The notes below the pieces were generated by a model. That model made no database searches. It was not told where the DNA came from and worked only from the letters and a program-made list of their open reading frames with translations. Below are positions 26,127-36,310 of a stretch of 60,327 nt of DNA, in pieces. The stretch is from Pseudomonas lopnurensis (GTDB taxonomy: Bacteria; Pseudomonadota; Gammaproteobacteria; Pseudomonadales; Pseudomonadaceae), in assembly GCF_015070855.1 (NCBI RefSeq), contig NZ_JADDIX010000070.1, forward strand, positions 1 to 60,327. Reading direction: 5' to 3'. Position numbers and translations under genes: made by a program. Within the stretch, counting starts at the first letter, position 1. Every line of letters begins with the position of its first letter.

Positions 26127-27428
26127 TTAATGCAGCTTCAAGCGCGGCACCGTCCCCCGTCCCAGCCTGTCACCCAACATGCGAAGCAGCATTCGCCGGG
26201 TGCCATACAGCGCACGCTGATGCATGCGATACAGCGATACGTAGAACATCCGCGCCAGCCAGCCTTCGACCCTGAAGGTGCCCATTAGGTTGCCCATCAG
26301 GGTTCCCACCGCACCCGACTTCGACAGCGAAACCAGCGAGCCATAATCCCGGTAGCGATAGGCGGGCAGCGGGGACTTGCCCTGGATCCGCTTGGCGATC
26401 GAAATGGCCAGCAGCTCCGCCTGCTGATGCGCAGCCTGGGCCCTCGGGGGGACGGTACGTCCGTCACTGCCCTCGAGCGGGCAGGCGGCGCAATCGCCCA
26501 GCGCAAACACCGCATCGTCCAGCGTCGTCTGCAGTGTCGAACGCACCACCAGCTGGTTGAGGCGGTTGCTCTCCAGCCCACCGATGCCAGCCATGTATTC
26601 GGACACCTTGATGCCGGCCGCCCACACCTTCAGTTGCGCCCGGACGCGTGACCCATCGGCCAGCTGCATACCGTCGGCATCCACGTGGCGCACCGCCGAA
26701 CCGCAAAGGATGCGGACACCCATGCGGGTGAGCATCTGCTGCACCAAGGCGCTCACATACTCGGGCAGCGCCGGCAGCAGGCGCGGCCCCGCCTCGAGCA
26801 GAGTGACCTGCAGATTGCCGGGCGCAATGTTGTCCAGGCCGTAGGCCGCGAGTTGGGCCGAGGCGTTGCGCAGCTCAGCCGCCAGTTCCACGCCGGTAGC
26901 GCCACCGCCGACGATGGCGATTTCAAGCCGATGGGCCACCTCGCCGCGCGCCTGCGCCCCTACGTACTGACGCAACATGCGTTGCTGAAAGGCGATCGCC
27001 TCGTCCGGGGAATCGAGAAACAGGCAATGGTCCTTTGCGCCCGGGGTGCCGAAATCGTTGGTGCGGCTGCCGACCGCCAGTACCAGCGTGTCATAGGGTA
27101 GGCGTCTGCTTTCGGCAAACACCTCGCCATCAGGCCCGCACAACGGCGCGATCTCTACGTACTTGGCGCTGCGGTCGATACCACTGAATCGGCCCAGCTG
27201 GAACTCGAAATGGTTCCAGCTGGCCTGGGCGAGATAGTTCAGCTCGTCTTCGGCCGCATCCAGCGCCCCACAGGCGATTTCATGCAGCAGCGGCTTCCAC
27301 AGATGGGTCATCCGCATGTCCAGCAGGGTGATATGCGCCTGTCCCTTCCGCCCCAGCGTGCGCCCCAGGCGCGTAGCCAGCTCCAGCCCACCGGCTCCGC
27401 CGCCAACGATCACGACTCGATGTGTCAT
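26127..27428 (-). CDS. ndh: Type II NADH dehydrogenase (NDH-2)
   Basis: A 433-aa single-subunit, non-pumping NADH:quinone oxidoreductase. It has the N-terminal FAD motif VVIVGGGAGGLELA (residues 5-18), the LWKPLLHE motif (about 43-50) typical of NDH-2, the second dinucleotide motif IAIVGGGATGVELAAEL (about 172-188), AAGIKVS and the late FALGDCA. The C-terminal stretch with FRVEGWLARMFYVSLYRMHQRALYG is amphipathic and membrane-associating. It feeds NADH electrons to ubiquinone without proton pumping. It appears to be monocistronic. Confidence 0.92.
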   Translation of the reverse strand: MTHRVVIVGGGAGGLELATRLGRTLGRKGQAHITLLDMRMTHLWKPLLHEIACGALDAAEDELNYLAQASWNHFEFQLGRFSGIDRSAKYVEIAPLCGPDGEVFAESRRLPYDTLVLAVGSRTNDFGTPGAKDHCLFLDSPDEAIAFQQRMLRQYVGAQARGEVAHRLEIAIVGGGATGVELAAELRNASAQLAAYGLDNIAPGNLQVTLLEAGPRLLPALPEYVSALVQQMLTRMGVRILCGSAVRHVDADGMQLADGSRVRAQLKVWAAGIKVSEYMAGIGGLESNRLNQLVVRSTLQTTLDDAVFALGDCAACPLEGSDGRTVPPRAQAAHQQAELLAISIAKRIQGKSPLPAYRYRDYGSLVSLSKSGAVGTLMGNLMGTFRVEGWLARMFYVSLYRMHQRALYGTRRMLLRMLGDRLGRGTVPRLKLH

Positions 27429-27571
27429 TACCTACTCCAACTCCATCATGAATGCAGAGCCCAGGGCATTGCCGGCCTCAGGCGAACTTGGCGCGCCACA
27501 GGCGTCGAGACGGGATGGATCCTGACCAAGACTGGATCGTACTGGAGGGCCGAGCGCCCTTGAGCAAGCGA

Positions 27572-27616
27572 GGCTGCAAACGACCGCGGTGCACCTCAGC
27601 GCACCGCGTTGCAGCC
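27572..27616. terminator. Long bulged inverted repeat between the aldehyde dehydrogenase and ndh
   Basis: GGCTGCAA-N5-CGCGGTGC, eight-base loop, then GCACCGCG-TTGCAGCC: sixteen perfect pairs with a single five-base bulge on one side. It lies 40 bp after the aldehyde dehydrogenase stop (minus strand). No clear U-run follows, so termination is likely but unproven. Confidence 0.5.
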
Positions 27617-27655
27617 CCATGACAGCGTGCAGAGACTCGTCAGGATCCCACCCGC

Positions 27656-29107
27656 TTAGAACGGGTAGACCTGACGCGGATCCTCAAGAGTGACCCACTT
27701 GATCTCGGTGAACTCGTCGATCACCGCGCGGCCGTCAAAGCGGCCGTAGCCACTGTTCTTCATGCCGCCATAAGGCGCCTGCGGCTCGTTCTGCACGGTG
27801 GCACCGTTGACGTGTACGCAACCGGCCTGGATCCGCGAAGCCGCCGCCAGCGCGCGGGTGAGATTACTGCTGAACACCGCCGAGGACAGCCCGTACTCGG
27901 TGTCGTTGGCCACCCGGATCGCTTCCTCGTCCCCCTTGACCCGGACGATGGTGGTCACCGGGCCGAAGGTCTCCTCGTCATAGATGATCATGCCCGGCTT
28001 GACGTGATCGACGATAGTCGCCGGCATCCTCGCGCCGCTGGCCTCGCCGCCGGCCACCACCACAGCGCCCTTGGACACGGCATCCTGCAGCATGTGGTTG
28101 AGGCGCTCGCCGGAGCGTGCGTCGATCATCGGGCCGACCACGCAACCCGGTGCTTCACGCGGGTCGGATGCCATCAGGGCCTCGGCGCGCTCGGCGAAAC
28201 GTTGCACAAACTCGTCGGCAATCTTCTCATCGACAACGAAACGCTCGGTCGACATGCAGATCTGCCCCTGGTACAGAAAGCTGCCGAAGATGGCAGCATT
28301 GACCGCCCCTTCCAGGTCGGCATCGTCCAGCACCACGAACGGCGCCTTGCCGCCCAGCTCGAGCAGGCAGCGCTTGAGGTGGCGTGCCGATGTCTCGGCG
28401 ATGATGCGTCCGACCTTGGTCGAGCCGGTGAAGTTGACCCGGCGCACCGCCGGATGTGCGATCAATGTCTCGGTCACCGCGCCGGCGTCGGCCGCGGCCG
28501 AGGTGATGAAGTTGAGCACGCCGGCCGGAAGGCCCGCCTCGATAAAGCACGAAGCCAGCAATTCGTGGGTGCGCGGACTGTTCTCGGAGCCCTTGAAGAT
28601 CACCGGATTGCCACAGGCCAGCGGGTAGGCGATCGCGCGCGTGCCGAGCAGGATCGGCCCGTTCCACGGCACGATGCTCAGCACCACGCCCGCGGCCTGG
28701 CGCAAGGTCATCGACACGGTGCCCGGCTTGTCGGTGGGCAGCGTTTCGCCCTGGATCTGGGTGGTCAGCCCGGCCGCCTCGCGCAACAGTGAAGCCGAGC
28801 CCATCACATTGAAACCGGCCCACAGCGCGGAAGCGCCCACTTCCCTGGCCATCACATCGCTGAATTCCTTGACCTTGGCCTCCAGCAGATCCGCCGCCTT
28901 GAGCAGAATCGCGCGGCGTACGGAAGGTCCGCTCGCCGACCAACTGGCGAAAGCGGCGGCCGACGACGCGGCGATGGCCTTCGCGTCTTCCATGGTCGCA
29001 GCCGCGCCCGTGCTGATGAGCTCGCCAGTTAGCGGATGACGGCGCTCGAACGTGGCGCCGTTGGATGCCGGACGTGCGGCATTGTCGATGATCAACCGGG
29101 TTTGCAT
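27656..29107 (-). CDS. Aldehyde dehydrogenase (salicylaldehyde/vanillin/benzaldehyde dehydrogenase-like)
   Basis: A 483-aa NAD(P)-dependent aldehyde dehydrogenase oxidising an aldehyde to its acid. All catalytic elements are present: Asn149 in VPWNGP, Glu250 in LELGGKAP, Cys284 in QGQICMSTER, and the C-terminal EETFGPV. The sequence is closest in style to salicylaldehyde and vanillin dehydrogenases (SFLYQGQICMSTER, PYGGMKNSGYGRF). The start at 29107 (MQTRLII) follows AGAGAG; the longer frame to 29239 overlaps the neighbouring gene. It is transcribed with the zinc alcohol dehydrogenase 43 bp upstream, giving a two-step alcohol to acid conversion. Confidence 0.9.
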   Translation of the reverse strand: MQTRLIIDNAARPASNGATFERRHPLTGELISTGAAATMEDAKAIAASSAAAFASWSASGPSVRRAILLKAADLLEAKVKEFSDVMAREVGASALWAGFNVMGSASLLREAAGLTTQIQGETLPTDKPGTVSMTLRQAAGVVLSIVPWNGPILLGTRAIAYPLACGNPVIFKGSENSPRTHELLASCFIEAGLPAGVLNFITSAAADAGAVTETLIAHPAVRRVNFTGSTKVGRIIAETSARHLKRCLLELGGKAPFVVLDDADLEGAVNAAIFGSFLYQGQICMSTERFVVDEKIADEFVQRFAERAEALMASDPREAPGCVVGPMIDARSGERLNHMLQDAVSKGAVVVAGGEASGARMPATIVDHVKPGMIIYDEETFGPVTTIVRVKGDEEAIRVANDTEYGLSSAVFSSNLTRALAAASRIQAGCVHVNGATVQNEPQAPYGGMKNSGYGRFDGRAVIDEFTEIKWVTLEDPRQVYPF

Positions 29108-29150
29108 GTTCAGCTCTCTTATCGTGATGGGTTTTGTGCCCTGGCGGGCG

Positions 29151-30290
29151 TCACGCGCCCTGGGCGAAGCGCAGGATCGGCTTGATGGTGGTGCCGTTCT
29201 CGCTGTCGGCCATGGCCTGGTTGAGGTCTTCGAAGGCATAGAACTTCACCAGCCGGTCGAAGGGGAAACGCCCCTGGCGGTAGAGCTCGACCAGTTCCGG
29301 AATGAACGTCCGCGAGACCACATCGCCTTGCACGATGCCGATGATCCGGCGACCCGGGATCATCACGTCGTTGACATTGAAGGCCACCTCGGTGCCCTCC
29401 CGGGTGGCACCGACGATGCCGCAGGAACCGAGCAGGCCGAGGCTGTCGATGGCCTGGCGCAGCACCTCGGCGCGACCACTGCACTCCAGGGTGAAATCCG
29501 CGCCGCCGCCGGTCAGCTTGCGAACCTCGGCCACCGGATCGGTCTCGCGGCTGTTGAATACATGGGTAGCGCCCAGCTCCAGCGCCAGCGCCAGGCGCTC
29601 CGGATTGACGTCGACGGCGATGATCGAGGTGGCACCGGCCACGCGTGCGGCCATGATCGCCGCCAGCCCCACCGCGCCGGCACCGAAGGCGACGAATGAG
29701 GCGCCGGCATGGACCTTCAGCGCATTGAGGACCGCGCCCGAGCCGGTCTGGATGCCGCAGCCGAGCGGGCCGAGCAGCTCCAGCGGCACGTCCTTGCGGA
29801 CCTTGACCACGTTCAGTTCGTTGACCACCGAGTAGCTGGAGAACGATGACTGCCCGAAGAAGTGGTCGTGCAGTTCGCCGCCGTGGGCATCGCATGCCGA
29901 GGACGAGCCATCCAGACGGCCGCCGCCGAAGTTCAGCTGACCCATGTTCGCGCAATGTGCCGGATGACCGGTGGCGCAGGGCGCGCACAAGCCGCAGTAG
30001 GCGTACGTCAGCACCACGTGATCGCCCACCGCCACCGTGGTGACGGCGGCTCCGACCCGTTCCACCACGCCCGAGCCCTCGTGACCGAGGATCATCGGCA
30101 TCGCGGTCTTGTACAGCTGGTCCCGCACGACCATGTCGGTGTGGCAGACACCGCTGGCGACCATGCGTACCAGCACTTCGTTGGCGCGCGGCCCCTCCAG
30201 CGAGGCGTCCTCGAAAACCAAGGGCGATTGGGGCCGGCGCAATATGGCGGCGCGAATCGGCTGCCGCGCATGTTCCGCGTGACGGTCCAT
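29151..30290 (-). CDS. Zinc-dependent alcohol dehydrogenase (aryl-alcohol dehydrogenase-like)
   Basis: A 379-aa medium-chain dehydrogenase. The catalytic-zinc ligands Cys49 (GVCHTD), His70-Glu71 (GHEGSG) and Cys about 177 (GPLGCGIQTG) are present, as are four structural-zinc cysteines at 99, 102, 105 and 113. The cofactor motif is GAGAVGLAA. This is the benzyl/aryl-alcohol dehydrogenase (XylB/AreB-like) and class III-like branch. AGGAG precedes the start. Together with the downstream aldehyde dehydrogenase it should oxidise an aromatic or allylic alcohol to the acid. The divergent LysR gene probably controls the pair. Confidence 0.9.
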   Translation of the reverse strand: MDRHAEHARQPIRAAILRRPQSPLVFEDASLEGPRANEVLVRMVASGVCHTDMVVRDQLYKTAMPMILGHEGSGVVERVGAAVTTVAVGDHVVLTYAYCGLCAPCATGHPAHCANMGQLNFGGGRLDGSSSACDAHGGELHDHFFGQSSFSSYSVVNELNVVKVRKDVPLELLGPLGCGIQTGSGAVLNALKVHAGASFVAFGAGAVGLAAIMAARVAGATSIIAVDVNPERLALALELGATHVFNSRETDPVAEVRKLTGGGADFTLECSGRAEVLRQAIDSLGLLGSCGIVGATREGTEVAFNVNDVMIPGRRIIGIVQGDVVSRTFIPELVELYRQGRFPFDRLVKFYAFEDLNQAMADSENGTTIKPILRFAQGA

Positions 30291-30404
30291 AGCACTTCTC
30301 CTGAGTAAGGGTTTGCGTTGGATGGCTTGATGCCATCCGGCCGGTACGGACGAAAAGTCTGTCCGTCCGGCCCCCGCGCGTAAAACACTGTTTCCGTACC
30401 TTAC

Positions 30405-30419
30405 ATATCAATTCGATAT
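30405..30419. promoter_or_regulatory. LysR-type box in the divergent promoter
   Basis: ATATC-AATTC-GATAT is a dyad that satisfies the T-N11-A rule (T406, A418). It lies between the alcohol dehydrogenase start (30290) and the LysR start (30481). A second dyad, GAGATATCTC, is at 30468-30477 next to the LysR start. Confidence 0.55.
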
Positions 30420-30480
30420 ATGATCGACGAAAACAATGGCTATTACCCTGTACACCCCAGGCTAAGCGAGATATCTCGAT

Positions 30481-31416
30481 ATGGATCTGAAGCGACTTCG
30501 CTACTTCGTCACCGTTGCGCGGACCCGGAGCTTCGTGCGTGCGGCCAGAGCGCTAAACATTTCGCAGCCGCCCTTGAGCCAGCGCATTCAGGAGCTGGAA
30601 ACGGAGGTCGGCGCAGCGCTGCTCAACCGGGATTCGCGCCCGCTCACCCTGACCCCTGCCGGTCAGTTGCTGTATGACCAGGCGGTGGACATCCTGCGCC
30701 GTACCGACGCCATGGTTGCCAGCCTGGAGCGGATGCTGGGCAACCGTCGCCCGACCTTCACCTTTGGCATCGTCCCGGCGAACTTCCACGGGAATTTCGC
30801 CCTGATCATCCGCCAGTTTCGCGAGGCGATGCCCCTGCTGAGGGTACGGATCGTCGAAATGGACAGCCACCAACAGATCGAAGCGCTTCGCGAAGGCCGT
30901 ATCGATGCCGGGGTCAGCCGAGTCGACATCAACGCCGACGGCATTCGCTGCATCGTTCTCAAGCACGAGCCGATGCTAGCCGCGGTGCCGGCGGACCACC
31001 CGCTGGCTTCTCGGGACAGCCCGATGCAACTGGCCGAACTCAAGGACGAGTCCTTTCTCATCTACGCCAGCAATCCGCGACCCAGCCTGGCCGATCACAT
31101 CCTTGCGCAACTGGCCGAGCCGCAGATCGTGCTTTCCGACCCGCAGGAAGTGAACCAGTACGACACCGCGCTGTTGATGGTCGCAGCCGGCTGCGGGGTA
31201 TCGATCGTCCCGGCGTCGGCGCAACTGGTGCCGGTACCTGGCGTGGCCTACCGGCCCTTGGTCGAATCGATCACCTCGCCGGTGGTTCTGCGCCACCGCA
31301 GCGACGACGCTTCACCGGAATTGCAGACGCTCTTCTTCGTCATCGGGCGTTTTTTGTCCGAACGCGGCCATGAAGTCCCCGCCGAGCTCAGGCAGGACGG
31401 CCTGGAGCCCGCATAA
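30481..31416 (+). CDS. LysR family transcriptional regulator
   Basis: A 311-aa LTTR with the HTH at about 4-62 (DLKRLRYFVTVARTRSFVRAARALNISQPPLSQRIQELE), the CatR/BenM-like style where QPPLSQRI is the recognition helix. The effector domain follows. It is divergent from the alcohol/aldehyde dehydrogenase pair, with a LysR box between, so it is the likely inducer-responsive activator of aromatic alcohol oxidation. The start is set by the MDLKRLRYF family N-terminus; the ribosome-binding site is weak. Confidence 0.92.
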   Translation: MDLKRLRYFVTVARTRSFVRAARALNISQPPLSQRIQELETEVGAALLNRDSRPLTLTPAGQLLYDQAVDILRRTDAMVASLERMLGNRRPTFTFGIVPANFHGNFALIIRQFREAMPLLRVRIVEMDSHQQIEALREGRIDAGVSRVDINADGIRCIVLKHEPMLAAVPADHPLASRDSPMQLAELKDESFLIYASNPRPSLADHILAQLAEPQIVLSDPQEVNQYDTALLMVAAGCGVSIVPASAQLVPVPGVAYRPLVESITSPVVLRHRSDDASPELQTLFFVIGRFLSERGHEVPAELRQDGLEPA

Positions 31417-31446
31417 GACGATCGTTCTGTCCCGCATGCCTGCGGA

Positions 31447-32445
31447 TCAGTTCTCCAGAAAGCCGCGCAGGTCGCGTGTGAACTTGACCGGGTTCTTGAA
31501 CATCAGGAAATGATCGCCCTGCTCGGCCTTGCTGTAGACGAACAGCTGCGACTGCGGCAGCGTCTTGTGCATCCAGCGCTGGCTCGGCAGGTTGTTGCTG
31601 TACTCGCCCGAAAAGATCGCCACAGGGACATCGATCTTGTGTTGGATCACATCGCGCCAGTCATTGACGATGTGGTTGAACAGCACCCGGCCCACTGCCT
31701 CCGGATCGTTCTTGATGACGTGCTGGGCAAAGCTCGCCGAGTTCGCGTAATAGGGCGAGTCCATGAGCTGCGCACGCTGCCACGGCAGCAGATCGGTGAC
31801 CAGGGCGTTGAGCGGCTTGCCGCCGGTGAAGCCAGCGACCATGCGCTCGGGAGAGGTGGTCGTGCCGCCCGCATCCAGCCGTTCCTGCTCGGACCAGTCC
31901 AGGTGCGAGTAGATCGAGATCGGTTCGTCGACGAAGACCGCCTTGTCGATGCCGGAGGTGCCGAACAGATCGATGTAGCTCCACAGCACCGAGGCGCCCA
32001 TCGACCACCCAGCGTAGTTGGCCTTCTTCAGCTCGAGATGGTCCGCCAGCTCCTTCAGGTCCATCGAGAACCGGGAGATCCGGCCACCGTATTCCACGCG
32101 CTGGGACAGGCCCTGGTTGCGCGGATCCATGACATAGACGTGGTAATGCTGGCTGAGCAGGTACATCAGGTTGATATATTCCGCGCCATTGGCCGACCAG
32201 CCCGGAACGAACACCAACGGCTCGCCCTCGCCGGCCTCCCAATAGGAGATCCTGACGCCGTCGGAGGTGGTGAACGAATTGATCTGCAGCCCCTTGAAGT
32301 CCGAGAGCCTGGCAGGCAAGCCGTCGATCTTGTGGGGGAAGCCGTAGTCCTGGCCGAGCACCTTCAATGCCGACTCGGCCGAAGCATTGCAGGCAGCCAG
32401 CGCCAAACCGATAGCGCATACGGTTGCGAGCATGGGAATACGCAT
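31447..32445 (-). CDS. Alpha/beta-hydrolase, predicted exported lipoprotein
   Basis: A 332-aa alpha/beta-hydrolase with a Sec signal (residues 1-19) ending in the lipobox-like LAAC, so it may be lipid-anchored. The nucleophile elbow is GWSMG (about 140), the oxyanion region is VFVPGWSANG (about 75-84), and DPRNQGLS follows. The late GDHFLM supplies the catalytic histidine. It resembles non-haem peroxidase/esterase-type hydrolases. The start at 32445 follows GAGGAAAC; the upstream extension to 32496 is not supported. It converges with the LysR gene, 31 bp between the stops, and borders an IS66 remnant. Substrate unknown. Confidence 0.8.
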   Translation of the reverse strand: MRIPMLATVCAIGLALAACNASAESALKVLGQDYGFPHKIDGLPARLSDFKGLQINSFTTSDGVRISYWEAGEGEPLVFVPGWSANGAEYINLMYLLSQHYHVYVMDPRNQGLSQRVEYGGRISRFSMDLKELADHLELKKANYAGWSMGASVLWSYIDLFGTSGIDKAVFVDEPISIYSHLDWSEQERLDAGGTTTSPERMVAGFTGGKPLNALVTDLLPWQRAQLMDSPYYANSASFAQHVIKNDPEAVGRVLFNHIVNDWRDVIQHKIDVPVAIFSGEYSNNLPSQRWMHKTLPQSQLFVYSKAEQGDHFLMFKNPVKFTRDLRGFLEN

Positions 32446-32525
32446 GGGAAGTTTCCTCTGGACGTTGATGGGCAGTAGGCTCGTTTGAAGCGCCACTTTA
32501 AATCTGGACTACGTGGGGGCAAAAC

Positions 32526-33977
<1,452 letters not shown>

Positions 33978-34150
33978 GGGGTCGATGGTTGCTCCTTTGG
34001 GTCGTCCGATGCGTATACCTTTCGGCTGTCTTCCTCGTTGGCGTCCCGTTTTAATCGGAGCACCCACCGGGTGTCCATGGCGTGCCTCAACTTATGGCAG
34101 GAGCTTGCCGCAGCAATTGTACGAATGGAATCTGACACGCTCGCTGGTGC

Positions 34151-34561
34151 TCAGGCCGCCACTTGGCAAACGGCCTCCACATTCACTCCGTCAGGGCCCA
34201 ATACATAGGCCGCGTAATAACTCGAGTGGTAACGGGGCCTGATGCCCGGCGCCCCGTTGTCCTGTCCGCCAGCGGCCATGGCAGCGGCATGGAATGCGTC
34301 GACCGCTTCACGACTCTTCGCGATCAGCGCTATGTGTGCCCCGTGGCTGGGGACCGGAGCGGCATGCAGCCAGAGGAATGGCTTTCCTGCGGAACCGAAC
34401 CCCAATCGCCGAGGCGCCGATCGAGGGGGATCGGCCTCAACGCTCATCATCAATGTGATCCCCAGCGGTTCAAGTGCCCGCTCGTAGAAGGCGCGCGCCT
34501 GCGAAATGTCCGAAACACCGATGCCCACGTGATCGATTGCCGAACCAGCAAAGTTGCTCAT
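34151..34561 (-). CDS. VOC (glyoxalase/dioxygenase fold) family protein, copy 1
   Basis: A 136-aa VOC-fold protein: DHVGIGVSDISQARAFYERALEPLGI at the start, and SYYAAYVLGPDGVNVEAVCQ at the end with a possible metal-binding glutamate. GGAG precedes the start at 34561; the frame opening at 34747 runs through a tetR remnant and is rejected. It resembles the VOC gene at 35893-36294, with the same YYAA-VLxPDG-N/S-E end. It lies between the IS3 remnant and a decayed tetR. Members act as glyoxalases, dioxygenases or binding proteins; no activity can be assigned. Confidence 0.82.
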   Translation of the reverse strand: MSNFAGSAIDHVGIGVSDISQARAFYERALEPLGITLMMSVEADPPRSAPRRLGFGSAGKPFLWLHAAPVPSHGAHIALIAKSREAVDAFHAAAMAAGGQDNGAPGIRPRYHSSYYAAYVLGPDGVNVEAVCQVAA

Positions 34562-34687
34562 CAGGTAACTCCATAAAATGCCGGTCGCCCGGCAAGTTCG
34601 TAGGGCCGCCATCAACACCGAGCGGCGGTGCCAACCGCGCCGCGTGGTCGTTTCAGGAGCCAGCCAAGTACATGCGGAGACGACGAA

Positions 34688-34885
34688 ATGAACGAAAAAA
34701 AACCGGCAGCGCCGCCCCGCCTTCGACCGCGAGCAAGGGCTAGCCATCGCACAGGCCCTGTTTCACCAGCATGGTTTCGATGCGGTCGGCCTGTCCGACC
34801 TGACCGAGGTCATAACATCAAGCCGCCGAGCTTCCGCCGCCTGCTTCCCGTGAGTTCGAGGCAAGCGGCAGCGCTACGGAAGCCG
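34688..34885 (+). pseudogene. Broken TetR family regulator remnant
   Basis: After ATG at 34688 and an eight-A run (34695-34702), the next frame reads a TetR N-terminus: RQRRPAFDREQGLAIAQAL, FHQHGFDAVGLSDLTEVI. A further shift then gives IKPPSF, the usual TetR recognition-helix end. Removing one A would put the ATG in frame with it, so the A-run is the likely first lesion. The ligand domain is missing altogether. It stands divergent from the VOC gene, which it probably once regulated. Confidence 0.7.
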
Positions 34886-34918
34886 GAGTAAACGCATTGC
34901 CGCTCTCTCCCGAGCGAC

Positions 34919-35896
34919 TCAGTAATCAGTTACGGTCGTCCCCGCAATGCACTCGGCGAATCCGACGCCCAGCAGCTTAGCCGGCGTCTCGAAACCCGGC
35001 CGTCGCTCGCCACTCAATACCTGGCGCGCAGCCTCCACGGCAGCGATCGGCGTGTAGGTGTAGCCGTTGACGGTCTCGATCACTGAACGCGCAACGGTCC
35101 CGTCAGCGCCGGTCACTTCGGCCACTGCTCGGGCGCGATGGGCTTCACGCTGCTGAATGTCCGGGCCCTCAGGAAGCTGCGAGAGATCGCCTTCAGGAAA
35201 GGGATCGCCGGCGAAATGCACGAACATGGAAATGTTCGGGATGCCGGTGGAGTGCCAGCCGGTGACCAGGTCACCAAAGGAAAGCGGCGCGCACGGCACC
35301 GGGCCGTCGCCAAAATCGAAGTGGCGCGGCTGTGCATCGGGCGTCGGAACGAGCAGGCCGTCGACCCGCGCCAGCAGCCCAGCGCCAACGATCTCGGCGA
35401 CGCTCAGGGCCGACCCCCGCGACATCGAGCCCGCGACCTGCAGCGCCACGTTCAGCGACTGGGGATTGCGCACCCGTCGAGCGGCATGCACGGCCAGGCA
35501 GTCCGTCGGCACCACGTCCCAGCCGACGCCAGGCAGCAGCATGACGCCCGCCGCCGCGGCCTGCGCGCCGAGGCGCTCCGCCAGCCGATAGACGTCGATC
35601 TCGGCGGTGATGTCCAGGTAGTCGATGCCGGTGACGATGCACGCCTGCATCAGTGCAGCCGCCGTGCGCGCGAACGGTCCGGCGCAGTTCAGCAGCACGC
35701 CGATGTCCTCCAGCGATTGCGCCGGAAACACATCCGTGGCGAACACCCTGTACGGAACATCCAGCTGGCCGGCGAGTAGCGCCAGCCGCGTGCCGTCGCG
35801 CCCGGCGATCACCAGGTCGAGCCCCACTGCCTTCGCGCGTGCTGCGGCCATGCGGCCGGTATAGCCCGTGGCACCGTAGATCAGCAGTGCGCTCAT
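34919..35896 (-). CDS. Saccharopine dehydrogenase-like NADP-binding protein
   Basis: A 325-aa Rossmann-fold protein: LLIYGATGYTGRMAAARA (residues 4-21, G-x-T-G-x-T-G motif), NCAGPFARTAAALMQACI (about 70-87), YLDITAEIDVYR (about 93) and PGVGWDVVPTDCLA (about 122). This pattern fits the saccharopine dehydrogenase/trans-acting enoyl reductase family, whose members reduce enoyl or imine bonds. Its start codon overlaps the stop of the VOC gene (35893-36294) by four bases, so it is co-translated with it and with the SDR upstream. The substrate is unknown. Confidence 0.82.
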   Translation of the reverse strand: MSALLIYGATGYTGRMAAARAKAVGLDLVIAGRDGTRLALLAGQLDVPYRVFATDVFPAQSLEDIGVLLNCAGPFARTAAALMQACIVTGIDYLDITAEIDVYRLAERLGAQAAAAGVMLLPGVGWDVVPTDCLAVHAARRVRNPQSLNVALQVAGSMSRGSALSVAEIVGAGLLARVDGLLVPTPDAQPRHFDFGDGPVPCAPLSFGDLVTGWHSTGIPNISMFVHFAGDPFPEGDLSQLPEGPDIQQREAHRARAVAEVTGADGTVARSVIETVNGYTYTPIAAVEAARQVLSGERRPGFETPAKLLGVGFAECIAGTTVTDY

Positions 35897-36294
35897 GGGC
35901 TGTGCTGCCAGTTCTTGTAGACGAACTCGAGGCTGTAGCCATCGGGGTCGAGTACATTGGCGGCGTAATAGTCCGGGTCGTAATGCAGGCGCGGGCCGGG
36001 TGCGCCGTTATCGCTGGCGCCGCTCTCCATCGCCGCGGCATAGGCGCCATCGACCGCTGCCCGGCTGCTGGCGACGAAGCCGACATGAACGGCGCGCCCT
36101 TCGACCACGCCCTCGCGCAACCAGAAGAACATCCGCCCGTTGGCGCCGAAGCCTTTCAGGTCCGGATGACCGGGGGGGCCGTCCTTGCCGTCGTAATCGA
36201 GTCGCGTGGTGATGCCCAGTGGGGTCAGTGCCGCGTCGTAGAAACGCACGGAGCGCTCCAGGTCGCTGACGGAAATGAAAACATGATCGAGCAT
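35893..36294 (-). CDS. VOC family protein, copy 2
   Basis: A 133-aa VOC protein: LDHVFISVSDLERSVRFYDAALTPLGI at the N-terminus, FFWLREG in the middle, and DYYAANVLDPDGYSLEFV at the end. The start at 36294 matches the family N-terminus; the longer frame to 36465 lies inside the SDR gene. It is 16 bp downstream of that SDR and overlaps the saccharopine-dehydrogenase-like gene. It is paralogous to the VOC gene at 34151. Function unassigned. Confidence 0.84.
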   Translation of the reverse strand: MLDHVFISVSDLERSVRFYDAALTPLGITTRLDYDGKDGPPGHPDLKGFGANGRMFFWLREGVVEGRAVHVGFVASSRAAVDGAYAAAMESGASDNGAPGPRLHYDPDYYAANVLDPDGYSLEFVYKNWQHSP

Positions 36295-36310
36295 GGTGGG
36301 CCTCGCTGGT

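Noticed and set aside
27572-27616. Long inverted repeat considered as a small RNA or riboswitch
   Set aside because: It lies just after a stop codon, has no conserved riboswitch element, and is more simply a terminator-like hairpin.
33978-34150. Open plus-strand frame after the IS3 gene
   Set aside because: Short reading without a start signal; it is probably IS3 flank or decayed DNA and matches no family I know.
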